From Ephydatia muelleri (taxonomy: Eukaryota > Porifera > Demospongiae > Spongillida > Spongillidae), in contig JABACO010000003.1 of the NCBI GenBank assembly GCA_013339895.1, forward strand, positions 3,849,707 to 3,913,706: 64,000 bases of DNA. Reading direction: 5' to 3'. A program made the translations under genes and the position numbers. Below, piece after piece: positions 11,879 to 23,816 of this stretch. Below the pieces are notes generated by a model. It did no database searches. It was given only the letters and a program-made list of their open reading frames with translations, and was not told the origin of the DNA. Every line of letters begins with the position of its first letter. The first letter of the stretch is position 1.

Positions 11879-14168
11879 TTACCTTTTTAACTGGTCTGCT
11901 AATTTCCTGTGTTTCTTGTCCCTGCATTTTTGGTTCAGAGAGATCCTTATTTTATCTTTACTTGCAGCCATTGCACCTGCTCCATACTTTTTTTCAATGC
12001 ATTCTGAATAATTTGTGTATCATTCTATTATAAAGTAATCATGCACGTCTATCTGCTTACCTTCTAGTGTCTTCACCCTTCCTGGTGACATTGGTGGTTT
12101 TGCTGACACACTAGAACTGTTCGATTTTCCTGATACTTTGTAGCAGTGTGTTGCTTGCTCTTCATCGGTAAAAAGTGCATCCAATAAGGCAAGGCCATAT
12201 TTTACAATGTCCGCTGACTCTATTTTTAGCAACTCTATACCACCTTTCTAAGAAGGAATTACTGTTAGGTGACATATTCTGTAACAACAATGCACATGCA
12301 TACAGATATGAAACGTTTTTCATCTTGGGCAGTTGTACCTATTTGATGTAGATCAAGAGCACATATATACATTGCAAGCTTTATTCATTTTTCTTACCTT
12401 CAGCACCAATTGCACTAACACTGCATGTACCAAGACCATCAACGTGACTGGACTGTGAAATAGCATCTACAATTTGTGCCCCAGCACCAGAAAGTGGAGC
12501 AGTACCACCAACACCAGCTGCCAATCCACTGCCCTGGTTTTGAAAAATATCTACAATGCTTAAAAGTGTTCGATTAAGGGAATCAAACCCATTTTTTACA
12601 ATTTCCTGCAGCTTCAACCCATTGGTGGAAGGAAGGACAATAATACAGGCAAAAACTTAGGCATCTATACCTTAGCATGAGGGTCTGTTCTGAATTTTTT
12701 CTTATACAAAAAATATAAATGCAGACAATAAATGTGCAATAGCAGTGCTAAGAGTTGTATGTGTACCTGCAATCGTCCAAAGTCAATCTGTTCATTTTCC
12801 TCCAATCTCTTTTTACTGACCACCTGAAATATATATGATCACAGCAAACCCAAACACAGCCATCAGTTTAATCCAATATATGAAATCACACATTCATTAC
12901 AGACACCTAGCTCTTTAGTATTAAATACCATGGTAAGTGTATAAAAGGAATGTCCAGCTGTATAATGATAAACAGGTACCTCAGTTGAGCGCATATCAAT
13001 ACAAATCATAAAGAGAAATGCTATACGAATTCCTTGTATGTAAATCAGTTAAATTTAAGGATTTTATAACAATGATAATATATAGCTTACAATAAATCAC
13101 TTACACTTACAACTTCTTCATCATTTTCATCATTTTGCGGATAGAGAGAGGCCTGTCGTTTGAGTTGAGATTTCTGTGTAATGAATAGTGTCCGTGAAAA
13201 TCAGAGAGCAAATGCATAAAAATACCTTTGGTCCTTTCCTTTTTCCTTTCCCTTTTACCTGAGAAAATAAACGACAATAATATAATCGAGTTCCTATTTT
13301 TAAATTACTGACGTCTTTTTCATCCTCTTCTTCACTTGTACAGGCGGGGCTCTCGGAATCTTCAGGATACTGTGGTCTTGAAGTTGACGATGGTTCCGCA
13401 GTGCCTGTTTGTGTTAAACAAATTGCGCGCATTTATTCCTATTTGTCAATGAACAGTATAGTACGTATAGTATTTACTGTATATTACTCACGATCAGTAT
13501 ACCTTTGAAGCGTTTGAATTCCACAGTGTAATTCTTGCCTTTGTGTTTCCACATCAATTCATTTCCTGGTGTTAGGTCACTCTTGGAGACATAGTCTCTA
13601 GCTTCAGTCGACAAAGATGTGGTCTTGCACGTGTATTCTTTGTTGTCTTCGTAGCAAAGTACTACACATTGTGCTGGGTAAATATGAATATATATATATC
13701 TCAAACCACGCATTTACACTCGCACGTAGCGACAATTAGCATATCCCACCCTTGGAATGTATGCCCCATTTATATATAGTGTAGGTGTTTGCGTTTCTAT
13801 CGATCGACCGCTGACATAAACCGCTGCACCATCTAATGCTGTGAATCTGATTCGCGATGATTGAAGCGATCGATAGGAAGGCAAACCCCTAACCTAACAT
13901 CACTATGAATGGGGCTTACTTTCCAAATGTGGGATCTACCAATTGTCGCTATATGTATATGTGCGAGCCGCTAGCTGTACGCGCCGTGTACATGTACATG
14001 CAGTACATACATATACTTATATTACATGCATACATTCTCAGTTTGGTAGGCCTATATACCCACAAGCACTCGCTTACCATTTTCAGCCTCCTTTTCATCC
14101 ATTTCCAGTAAAATGTCATCACTTTTTAATTTTGATGGTAGCTTTACAGTGCGCTTGCTTTTCGCCAT
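11879..14168 (-). CDS. BEN-type accessory protein of E1
   Basis: Nine exons can be joined with GT-AG borders and consistent phases: 14078-14168, 13503-13673, 13313-13404, 13226-13258, 13111-13173, 12767-12823, 12398-12605, 12061-12243 and 11879-12003. They sum to 1023 nt, that is 340 aa plus TAA. Exon 2 gives a small beta-rich segment (QCVVLCYEDNKEY...NYTVEFKRFKG). Middle exons are acidic (SEEEDEKD) and basic (VKGKGKRKGPK). The last two exons read YGLALLDALFTDEEQ, then MSPGRVKTLE, then ISLNQKCRDKKHRKLADQL, which fits the helical BEN domain, a DNA- and protein-binding module. Its start lies 79 bp from the transposase start. Likely role: binding subterminal repeats or regulating transposition (inference). 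No disabling mutation is seen. Confidence 0.72.
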
Positions 14169-14247
14169 GATTTAAAAGAACACGTGCACGGTGAGAATTT
14201 TTTACGTGTCAACTATTAATTGCTTGCGCAAAATTTTGTGTTCAAAC
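14169..14247. promoter_or_regulatory. Bidirectional start region of E1
   Basis: 79 bp between two outward-facing ATGs, one of the BEN gene and one of the transposase. Both genes must share this and overlapping flanking sequence for transcription starts. Counterparts are present in P1 (45 bp) and P2 (25 bp). Confidence 0.5.
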
Positions 14248-15389
14248 ATGAGCGATCAAACTAGCAAAAATAAGCGAAAACGGTACAAAGTATACCTGAG
14301 GAGTTGTAGTGTGGGTGTTCCAGAAAGGACTGCATCACGGCGCGGCAAACAACGCAGTATAAGTGAATTAGGTAGGCTGCTCGCTAGCGCTAGCGCTAGC
14401 TTAACGCTTACATGTTAATATCTATTTTCGCCTAAGTCCTGTGTTAATCATTTGAGAAGCCCTTTGGCAGCAGGCTAAAAGTATATACATGAACAGGAGG
14501 GGCGCGCGCCGAAGAGGGGTTTACAGTACGTTGCACAATACAATTCTCGACCATTTCACTCTGGATTTTTGCTAATAGCAAGAACAGCCACATGTAGTAA
14601 TTTCTTTGCATTGACATAGTTTTAGGGGTGGAGATGATCATGAGAATGCGGGCGCCACAGGGTGGGGTGCCCCTGGCCACGCCCCTCCTCCGGCCACCTG
14701 TGTTGAATTAATTTGTGTACATCGGTGGCGGTGAAAGTAATTGTTGCAATAATGTGCTTTTCCCAGCTTCGGTTTGAAATAATGAGCAAGGTCATCTTGT
14801 TGTTGATGAATTTATTTTTACAAAATTGATTGATGCTTATTAGGCATGTATTTTTCAGGCCATAAAAGAAAGAGATACTGCACTGATCCAAGAATACCAA
14901 TCCCTAGCAGTACTAAACGTCGATGGATGAAAAAAGCCAGTAGGTTGTATACTGTTATTTATTGATCTTTTTGATATGATTTATTTTTTAAGACTTACAG
15001 GGTAGTACCAGAACTGCAACTGATTCAGAGAATGAGTGTCCTGATGCTGATGCATATGTTGGTAGTAGTGCTCATGGTAATAATGGTGGTAGTGATGACA
15101 GTGAAGGTGGTAGCCATGTTGGTATTGATAACAGTGAAGGTGGTAGCCATGTTGGTAGTGATGACAGTGAAGGTGGTAGCCATGTTGGTAGTGATGACAG
15201 TGAAGGTGGTAGCCATGTTGGTAGTGATGACAGTGAAGGTGGTAGCCATGTTGGTAGTGATGGCAATGATGCTGTTAGTTATTACAGCGATGATGAGCAT
15301 GATAATGAGGATGATGAAATTGGTAGAGGTGATGGAGATGGTGATCATGATGACAATGTCAATGGTGATGGTGATGAGATTGGTGGAGG

Positions 15390-15684
15390 TAGTGGTGGTG
15401 GTGGTGGTGATGATGATGAGATTGGTGGATGTAGTGATGGTGGTGGTGATGATGAGATTGGTGGAGGTAGTGATGGTGGTGGTGATGATGAGATTGATGG
15501 AGGTAGTGTGGTGGTGGTGGTGATGATGAGATTGGTGGAGGTAGTGATGGTGGTGGTGATGATGAGATTGGTGGAGGTAGTGATGGTGATGGTGATGATG
15601 ATGAGATTAGATGTAGTGATAGTGGTGGTGATGATGAGATTGGTGGAGATGGTGATGGTGTGATGATGATGATGGTGATGATGG

Positions 15685-15716
<32 letters not shown>

Positions 15717-15741
15717 TGATGATGATGTGATGATGATGATG

Positions 15742-15802
<61 letters not shown>

Positions 15803-15803
15803 C
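15390..15803. repeat. GGT/GAT trinucleotide array in transposase linker
   Basis: Mixed GGTGGTGAT and (GAT)n repeats. In the transposase frame they encode an acidic DDE/IGGGSDGG tract; length changes near 15500 and 15660 break the frame. Upstream, at 15085-15270, five ~36-bp repeats encode DDSEGGSHVGS. Confidence 0.85.
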
Positions 15804-16773
15804 GAGGGGAGGCAGAGGAGCAGGAAGAGGTTGAGGATGAAGATGATGATTGTAGTTGTGATCAAAGTGAGAAAAATGACAATGAGGAAACAGATTTGTT
15901 GCTTCCTGCTTCACTGAAACAAACCAGCAAGCTATCTACAGTACCATGATTTGAAGGAGCACCACTTAGCATGAAAGCAAGCTGGCTGGCATGTGAACAG
16001 TTTGCACTATCTAACCATCTAAGTGATGCAGCTACGCAACAACTGACAGAACTGATCAGAATGCATTGCCCTTCTGATGAGCATTGTGCAAAATCTACTT
16101 ATCAGCTTAGAAATCAACTAAAATTTAATTTAGAAGTGGAATCAAAAGCGTTCTGCTCTCTTTGTAAAGAGGAAATTAATGAAGTTAGCAAAATGTGCTC
16201 AAAGAGCAAGTGTAAGAGTAAAAACAGTGGAGTTTGTTATTTAGCAGTCCTTCCATTTCATAGTCATTTGCATACAATTTTTACTGGTAAGATTTTTATA
16301 CTTTGTTGCATTATATTCAGTTGTTTTTTTTTTACAGAAAAGTGGCAGGAAATATGCACACATTTTGAATCTTTACAACATGAAAGAACAACAATAAATG
16401 ACATTCACAATGGGGAAGTATTTAGATCCTTGAGAGGAGAAGGTAAGTTTCTATGTGTTCCAGAACATACTGGGCTTATTCTATCATGTGATGGAGTTCC
16501 AGCATTCAAGTCCTCAGGTATGACATATTACAATGTGTTCAATATATTTATTTCTGTAACCCCTACAACAGGTCAATCATTTTGGCCAGTGCTAATATCA
16601 GTAACCTCCTTACCGCCAGATATACGATACAATGCTGAGTATACAATGACTGCAGCATTGTGGCTCGGTCCATGCAAACCTCCAATGAAATTAATTCTAC
16701 CACCAGTACTATCAATCATTTCTAAACTTGAAAATAATGGTATGGAGTTGTTAACACCACAAGGACCCAAGAT

Positions 16774-17103
16774 ACTTAAAGCAAAGTTATTAGTGGGTGT
16801 GTTTGATTTCCCTGCTAAAGCAATGGCACTGAATATAGTGCAATATGTTTGGCTAATATAGACACACCTTTAATGCCATAAACTGGTTCATTCCTTCTTT
16901 CAGCTTGCATTGCCCAATTTATTATCTCCCGTTGTTTGCGAAGTTGGTGCTTATCATTCGGTAAATACAACAAACGATGTGATCTGTATACACCTTTATC
17001 TAAGCAATAGGGACAGCCATAGTAACCATTGAATTGCACTATATTCAGTGCCATTGCTTTAGCAGGGAAATCAAACACACCCACTAATAACTTTGCTTTA
17101 AGT
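16774..17103. repeat. 71-bp inverted repeat flanking an inverted coding segment
   Basis: 16774-16844 and 17033-17103 are perfect 71-bp reverse complements, with a 188-bp spacer. The spacer reads on the minus strand as the direct continuation of the transposase (FNGYYGCPYCLDKG to GVSILAKH), between plus-strand coding before and after it. So a segment was inverted and its leading 71 bp duplicated in the process. Confidence 0.92.
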
Positions 17104-19340
17104 GTCCCAACTGATTATATGCATGCTGTATCTGAGGGTACAACAAAGCAATTTCTAAAATGCTGGACAGATCCAAAAAATAAGCATTTAAAATTTTATA
17201 TTGGAAACAGGGTGAAAGAAATTGATAAAATGCTACTTAGAATCAAGCCACCCCATGAATTTCAACGATCTCCTCGCCCTATTTCAGTCTCACATTTTTG
17301 GAAAGCATCCGAATACAGAAGTTGGCTACTGTATTATTCATTGCCCATTCTTAAAGACATTCTGCCACCAGACTATGTTCATCATTTTGCACTCCTTGTA
17401 AGTTCTATGCATATTCTGCTGGGCACCAACCTTTCAGTAGAGTTGATAAATGATGCAGAAAGGATGCTGCTTGAATTTTACAATCTTATGCCAGAATTGT
17501 ACCCGGAAACTATGTGTACTCCTAATGTGCACAGTCTCATACATTTATGTACATCGGTGCGACAGTTAGGCCCACTTTGGGCATACTCATGTTTTGGGTT
17601 TGAAAATATGAATGGCGTGATTAAAAGGGATCAGCATGGCTGCAGAAACTTCTTGCCTAGTCTCACCAATGCAATTTGTATGAAAATCAGCTTGTCATTG
17701 CACAAAAATGCACTAATGATATCAAATCAAGAAAGTGACAAGACCAAAAGGTTTTTTGAAAAAAGATCTCACAACTATTTTGAAGATGGACCTGTTGGAA
17801 AAATTAAAACTATCACATTGAATGAGAGTGAAAGACAAATCCTTAGAAATGCAGGGCTCACAATTCCAGAAAATGGACTCAAATCGTGTAATTCGTATAT
17901 GCTTAAACAGACATCATACCAAGCTAGAAAGAATCCAATGAAATTAAGAGACAGTTCAGTATGTATGTTTCAAGTAGGACCCAATACAATGATGGGGTCC
18001 ATCAGGAAATTTGTTTTTCTGAATGAAGAACCAACTGCAATTATTGACATATTTGAAACTGTTGAAGAAAATTTACTTCAAGCTGCACATGTCAGAGCAA
18101 GAAGACCATGCTATGCTAATAATACCTTCATTAATGAATGTTTTAAGAAAGTAAAGAAAATATCTGTTTCAAACAAAGCAGTAGCAGTACGAGTTAAAGC
18201 AATACATCAGAAGTGTGTACACATTCCAGTTAAGCATAGTGATATTGACGTCATTGTGAAGCAACCCAACATTTATGAACATCATTGAACTAAAGTGTAT
18301 GTAATACTATGTTTGGATATGAGTTCTTCAATTTTATCAATTATATTATATTATAATGTTAGGGGAGAAAAATTATCTTGCCCAAGATCTTGCCATTCTT
18401 GCCATGATCTTGCCATTCTTGCCATGATCTTGCCATTCTTGCCCGATTCTTGGCCTTTCTTGCCCAAGAACTTTTCACTGGGTCTAGCTGCCTTAATGGT
18501 AGCTGAATTGCCCCTGTATATCCGCCTTTTAGCAGCACGGTTCTCCTCGAGGCCCTCTCGATATCGCTGCCTTTTAGCAGCACGGTTCTCCTCGACGCCC
18601 TCTTGATATCGCTGCCTTTTAGCAGCACGGTTCTCCTCGACGCCCTCTTGATATCGCTGCCTTTTAGCAGCACGCTTAGATACAGCATTTGCGTTGTAGG
18701 TGTCGCGTACAGAGGCCTTCTTCTTTTCAGGGTCGGCCTTGTAGGTGTCGCGCACATAGGCCTTCTTCTTTTCTGGGTCGGCCTTGTAAGTGTCGGATCG
18801 CGTAGAGGCCTTCTTCTTTTCTGGGTCGGCCATGTAGGTGTCGCGTACAGAGGCCTTCTTCTTTTCTGGGTCGGCCTTGTAGGTGTCGCGTACAGAGGCC
18901 TTCTTCTTTTCAGGGTCGGCCTTGTAGCGCGCTCGGGCTTTAGCCTTGTTCTCTTGTGATAAAATATCTTCTCGTTTTTGGAGGTATTCCGCTCGTTGCT
19001 TAGATCTCTTCTTTTGATTACGCGAAGGCATTTTTAGAAAAACAACTTCACTAGCCAAAGTAAGTAACGACTAAACTGCGATATACACAGCCAACTTCTA
19101 ATTTCTGGTACATACCTGTAAGACGTATGTACCGTATATGTAGTCATTTTGGGCCAGATATGTTGACACACCTTGGTACATACTATGTAGACAAATTTTA
19201 TGACCCAGAATGTAGCTACAATCTGTACCATAAACCTTTATCATTTCTGTAACATACATGATATCATTTCTGTACCAAAAACCATCTTCCATATATGGGT
19301 GAAATATAAGTGTTAAATAATTATGATTTATTAAAAATAT

Positions 19341-22300
19341 TTATCTTGTACAGTACACATTGCAACAATAAGTAGGGTTAGACCAGTCATGTTGAAAGAC
19401 CAATTTGCTACACAAAATATTCTCTCTCTCAACAGTTCGTGCTTGCATTGTCTCTTGGAAGATACAGGTATCTGTGCACTCATGCACCAAAGGTGCAGGT
19501 CTCTTAATGTTGCAGCTTGGAGTGCAGAAAATGGTGTTGCTTAATTCCAGCAAAGGACAGTCATAAGGATTCAAAATGGGCTGGTTGTCAAGGGACACAA
19601 GAGGTAGAATGCCCTGAACTAGGCACCATGCAGCATTGTGGGTAGTGAATGTTGCCAGCAGAATTCCATACATAAACTAAAAATGAAAATAATATAAATA
19701 CACTGCTCAAAGAGACTATACATACCTGATCATATGATGTCACAAATTCTATGTTTTCACCAGAATTAACAAGAGAGCGTTCAGAGCAAATTAACGCACG
19801 ATACTCTAGTACTTTATCAGTAAGTGCATGCTCCCCAAGCTGAACGTTGTAGTTGTGGGAGTTACTTTGAAGCTCCTCTAAAGTATTCTTCTGTTTACCA
19901 GCTAGTGTCAGTGGTAGATCTTTCAGATATATCTTTTGTCCTTTCTGTATAAGAAATTAATATATTAAAATTGTAACACAATGACACTATATATACCTTT
20001 CTGGGTGTTCCTGGCTGATAAATAGCTCGAGTCCCTTGCAGATCTTCCATTGGAATGCCACACATAATATGCTGCATTACTGGTGACAAAAAAATCATCT
20101 TTAAAGCATCACCACACCTAGGGATAATGAAAGTACATGAAAAACAAATTCTATAAGCTGGCATACAAATCACTTTTCACCACTGCTGAGATTTCCACCA
20201 TGGCAAATATAACGGATGTGCTGCACAACAGAAAAACGGTGAGCTATATCTCGACTTGGAGCAAGACGGTTTCCAAAAACATTGTATTGACGAACCCTCG
20301 AGTTAAAAGACTCAAACCTATCATTATTAAGCACCATATAAGTTCACATTACTTAACAATATAGTTTACCTCTCTGCACTGAATGCGGAGGATGGTCCAA
20401 AATCTATCATACAGTCAACAAGATGAAGAATGAGGTGAGTCTTTGGCTTGTTCAGCAGCAATGGCATGTGTGTTTTTACAGAGTCAATGAAAGAACAACA
20501 TAGGCTTTTCCATTCTTCACTTAATTGGACACAGAAAAATTCGCAATACGCAATTTGGAACACCTGTAGTGACATACACTTTGTTGTGATTAGTTACAAT
20601 TAAATCTCACCCCCTAACCTTAGAAAATGTCAACAATACTTGTGTCTGTCCACCATCGAGGTAGGGTCCTAAAATAAACAAGGCCATCTGGGACCAGCCC
20701 TTAAAGTCTCTTCCAACGAAGGATTTGTAATGTTGACAAACATTGCCATACATTTTGGTCCTGAACCCAGAGGTGTCAAATGATTTTACACGTGCAAGGA
20801 TTTCTGCCTTCTGACGAGCTGATAATCCTGACATAACATGTTTTAGTATATACTTACAAATACCAAGTAGCAATGTATGGAGCACTTCAATTGGTAGGCA
20901 TCTAGGATGTAAAAAATTTAACATAAAAATTGTAATATAATATACATTCTTTGCATACCTGTATAGATCTGCATGAATGGAAAACAATGGGTTCAAAGTC
21001 TCCCTTACACCATACAACTTCCTCATTTCAATTTTCTCTTGCTCAGTCCTTAACGCTTCAATCTCTGCAATCTGTTGTAAAGCAAGACTCATTGTTCGCA
21101 ATTCACTCAGCTCGTCTGGATTTTCAGTCTTATCACACTTCAGAAAAACAAGGGGATAAATGAAAATCTCTGCTATGTAAACACAATACTTACTAACCAT
21201 ACAGATGCGACAATACTTTATAGCGGAACTGCCAAGATGGTTCAACAGTTCAGATGCCCGTGGGTTGTCACAAACAATACACATGAGCGGAGCAATCACT
21301 AGTACCATTTCCTTATACAATGCATCATAAACTACAACCCCTTCTTGTTCAAGTCTTACTAATTCTTCTGAAATTGGTTTACTCATGTCCAAGGGACACA
21401 CACTATCCGAGCAACACAAGAAGTGGATGTTTTCAATTCTAGCATTTATATGGCGTGGAAGTCCAGCTAATGACATATACCACGACTCAAATTTGTGCCA
21501 CTTCTTGCTTTTGTTACCGCTGGTGTCATCGGAAAATAAAATAATAGGTAACATCACCACTGGCTTGCCTGCTGCCTTTGCCTTCATAGGATGAGGTGAT
21601 AGATAACTAGTGGTTTCCTTATGAAATAATTATTGCAATAAAATACTAAGTATACACATAAGTACATTTGATCTGTACCTGTAAAGTCATCCTGGAGAAG
21701 TTTGGTGGTGTCCACCGTACTACAATTCGTGGCGGTTCAGCAAAACCCAGAATATCCCTCACAGCAATTACAGCAGAAGAGTGATATAGAATGAGTGCAT
21801 CTGTGTCCATGTGTGTTGCTGTTGTATCAGGAACCATTTGCCTGAACTGTGCAAGATCCAAAAGAATATCCACCTCGGCCAACACCTCTTTCAGGCAGCT
21901 CTGTAAGAATATGTAAGAATATACTTCAATAACAAATAAGTGATTCATGTCTAATGTCGTGCATGGGTGTACGCTGCAGTACATGAGAACCAAAAAATTT
22001 GCATTCATTCAGTTTTTTTGGGACCTTTGACTATTTTGCCATGCCTTTTCTAGCTGAAGGTTTGAAGGCCTAATTCCTTTCACCGTTCTTCTTATGGAAG
22101 CTTATCACAGTTACCACACTGGGTACATGGAAGTGGAAGGAGTTAGGCCTTCAAACCATCGGCCCAAACAGATAAGGACAGTAAAACATGGCAAAACAGC
22201 AAAGAAGCTGAACCTGTGGAATGTAAAAAGTGTTGCTTTCTGTGCACTGCTGTGTACAAATGTGCACCATGTGGTATGCTCAGGACATTAAACAATGGCA

Positions 22301-23771
22301 AAGTACCTTATGAAAATATTTTTGTATTATTCCTGTAGTAGTGCCAAGTAGTGGATAGACAACCTTTACACAGTCATAAACAAAACAGGAAGTCCCATCA
22401 GTAAGTTTGACCATGGGTGACATGAAACGATTATCAGTATGCCAGCGATTTCCATGAAACATCTCTCTGATAATTTAAGATTAAGTAAACAACATTATAT
22501 AAACTGCAACGCTTACGTGTATTTATCTTCAGTACAAACAGGATGCCGCACAATAGCACTGGCTATGTCTGGTCTGCCAAGGCTCTGACGGATGATAGAT
22601 GACACAGGGATGCAATAGAATGGCACTTGATCACGAGTACAGTGCTGTCAAATAGAAGAACTGCAGTAGTAAAACCGTTGCTCTTATTGAACATACACAC
22701 ACCATGATGAGAGTACAGTCACCAAGTAGCCTATACATATTAATCACAAGTGGCAGTGATATAACAGGTGAAATACCTTGGCCCATTTGACTCAGGCTAC
22801 CTACATGTATGAAGTAATGTAATGAGCCCCTTACTTTCAGAGAAGCTTCTGTTTCAGGGAGCTTAAATGCCATAACAGATGACATGCTAGGGGTTTTGAC
22901 ACCCATACTTTTTAAGATAAACCACACAAATGTGAGGTTTCTGCGACCCTGTTTAAAGAAATAGTTTACAACAAAAGGGGGTGAGGTGCACATTTACCAT
23001 AGGGTGAGGACTGTAAACAAGGAGAAATAACAGAGCAAAGATCTTCGATGGAAATGGGTAATAGCTTTCATTAGTTGTATTCTCAAGCTCTTCGAAATAC
23101 GCGCCAAATTCGAAATCACTGTCACTATCAATTTGCTCTTCATGGGTGTCATGAATGGTTTCATCCAGAGCACTATCAGAGATATCCTCAAGCCCAGTGT
23201 CTCCATATGTGTAGTCAGTTGGATTGGATTCCTGATATGAATTGTCCATGCACCACCAAACCGTCAAACTGAGAACACACATACACACGCATGCACATAC
23301 AACGCACACTCAAATAACACATACACACACTAACAACAAACGCACACGCTAACAACACACGCACACACAACACATGCACACACTAACAACACACGCGCAC
23401 ACTAACTACACATGCACACACTAACTACACACGCACACATACATGGGTGCCCATACATGCACACACTAACAACACAGGCACACACAACACACGCACACAC
23501 TAACACACGCACACACAACACATGCAAACACTAACACGCACACAGAAACAACACAAGCACACAGAAATCCAACCTCTTCCATGTGTTGATCGTCGTCAAA
23601 GACACGTAAGCGCTCAACGAATGTTTGATGGGAACGGCTGGTGAGATGCCGCTTGTATATGCATGGAAACGCGAAATCTTCGTCGCATACTTCGCAGTAA
23701 AAACCTAAATTAAGTTTGTTATAAACTACTGGCGAGTTAGAAGTAAACTTACGCTTTGTCTTAGTCGCCAT
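19341..23771 (-). CDS. P1 transposase: C2H2 zinc finger plus Plavaka/CACTA-like DDE core
   Basis: Starts at ATG 23769-23771 with a 19-nt exon, a 48-bp intron, then exon 23574-23704 encoding a C2H2 finger (FYCEVCDEDFAF, KRHLTSRSH). Exon 22998-23231 is acidic, then FALLFLLVY and GRRNLTFVWFILKSMG follow. The core at 20607-21587 has SDDTSGNKSKKWHKFESW, FLCCSDSVCP, CDNPRASELLNHLGS and YCRIC. Further on come SAFSAERFESFNSRV and NRLAPSRDIAHRF, hallmark blocks of the Plavaka branch of CACTA-related transposases; D of SDDT, D of CDNP and E of AERFE are the likely catalytic triad (inference). The last exon (to TAA 19341-19343) is Cys-rich and ends FQHDWSNPTYCCNVYC. Not every splice border was resolved; no clear stop or frameshift was found. 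Confidence 0.8.
23270..23570. repeat. Degenerate ACACACGC/CACTAACAAC repeat in P1 intron
   Basis: Imperfect tandem units mixing CACACACGCACAC and CACTAACAACAC, within the intron after the C2H2 exon of the P1 transposase gene. Not found in P2. Confidence 0.85.
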
Positions 23772-23816
23772 GTTTGTGTTTGCGGTTTCACGTGCACGTG
23801 GCTTATTTTGCGGCAA
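23772..23816. promoter_or_regulatory. Bidirectional start region of P1
   Basis: 45 bp separates the transposase ATG (minus) and accessory ATG (plus). It contains ACGTGCACGTGG, an E-box-like palindromic core (CACGTG). Too short for two independent promoters. Confidence 0.5.

Larger units (their letters stand above)
14248..18288 (+). pseudogene. Tnp2-type EnSpm/CACTA transposase of E1, disrupted
   Basis: Exon 1 (14248-14371) is basic, and 14859-14939 adds KRRWMKK. Then comes an acidic Gly/Ser/Asp/Glu region from about 15001, a core with exons ending 16286, 16338-16517 and from 16572, and a C-terminal part to TGA 18286-18288. Tnp2 hallmarks are visible: LSCDGVPAF and FDFPAKAMALN (likely catalytic Asp residues), GCPYC, and CFGFENMNGVIKRD (likely catalytic Glu). 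Damage: frame breaks in the GGT/GAT microsatellite near 15500; an in-frame TGA at 15947-15949 just before FEGAPLSMKAS; and an inverted duplication at 16774-17103 that flips the segment with GYYGCPYCLDKG onto the minus strand. The exon 2 to 3 junction phase could not be resolved. I therefore call it a pseudogene, although the coding sequence is otherwise well preserved. Confidence 0.82.
11420..18482 (+). mobile_element. E1: EnSpm/CACTA-like DNA transposon, 7063 bp
   Basis: Left end CCCAGCAAAAAGTTCTTGG and right end complementary to CCCAGTGAAAAGTTCTTGG. It is flanked by the 3-bp duplication TCT (11417-11419 and 18483-18485). The uninterrupted target is visible in K2 near 53735. Internally it has a minus-strand BEN-type accessory gene (11879-14168) and a plus-strand Tnp2-type transposase (14248-18288) diverging from a 79-bp gap. 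Three-base duplications and a subterminal repeat cluster fit the EnSpm/CACTA superfamily. The transposase is damaged, so this copy is probably not self-mobile. Confidence 0.9.
7226..19031 (-). pseudogene. K gene, copy 1: repeat-rich element protein split by transposons
   Basis: Exon 1 starts at ATG 19029-19031 and ends at donor 11370, but is cut in two by E1 (parts 18483-19031 and 11370-11419). Exon 2 is 9524-10806 and exon 3 is 7226-7756. Exon 1 encodes basic repeats of the type KADPEKKKASVRDTY followed by three QRYQEGVEENRAAKR units. Exon 2 carries DSELLSEVN, then KVVTRSARAAVSK, then a Cys/His-rich segment (WKCTNEC, GCGHVHY, CELPEC) that may bind zinc, and ends HRTTTTTQR. Exon 3 is a diverged copy of the start of exon 2. 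A 1-base deletion after NNAFCNSH shifts the frame in both KS copies. Function unknown. The gene cannot be expressed intact because of E1 and the frameshift. Confidence 0.65.
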
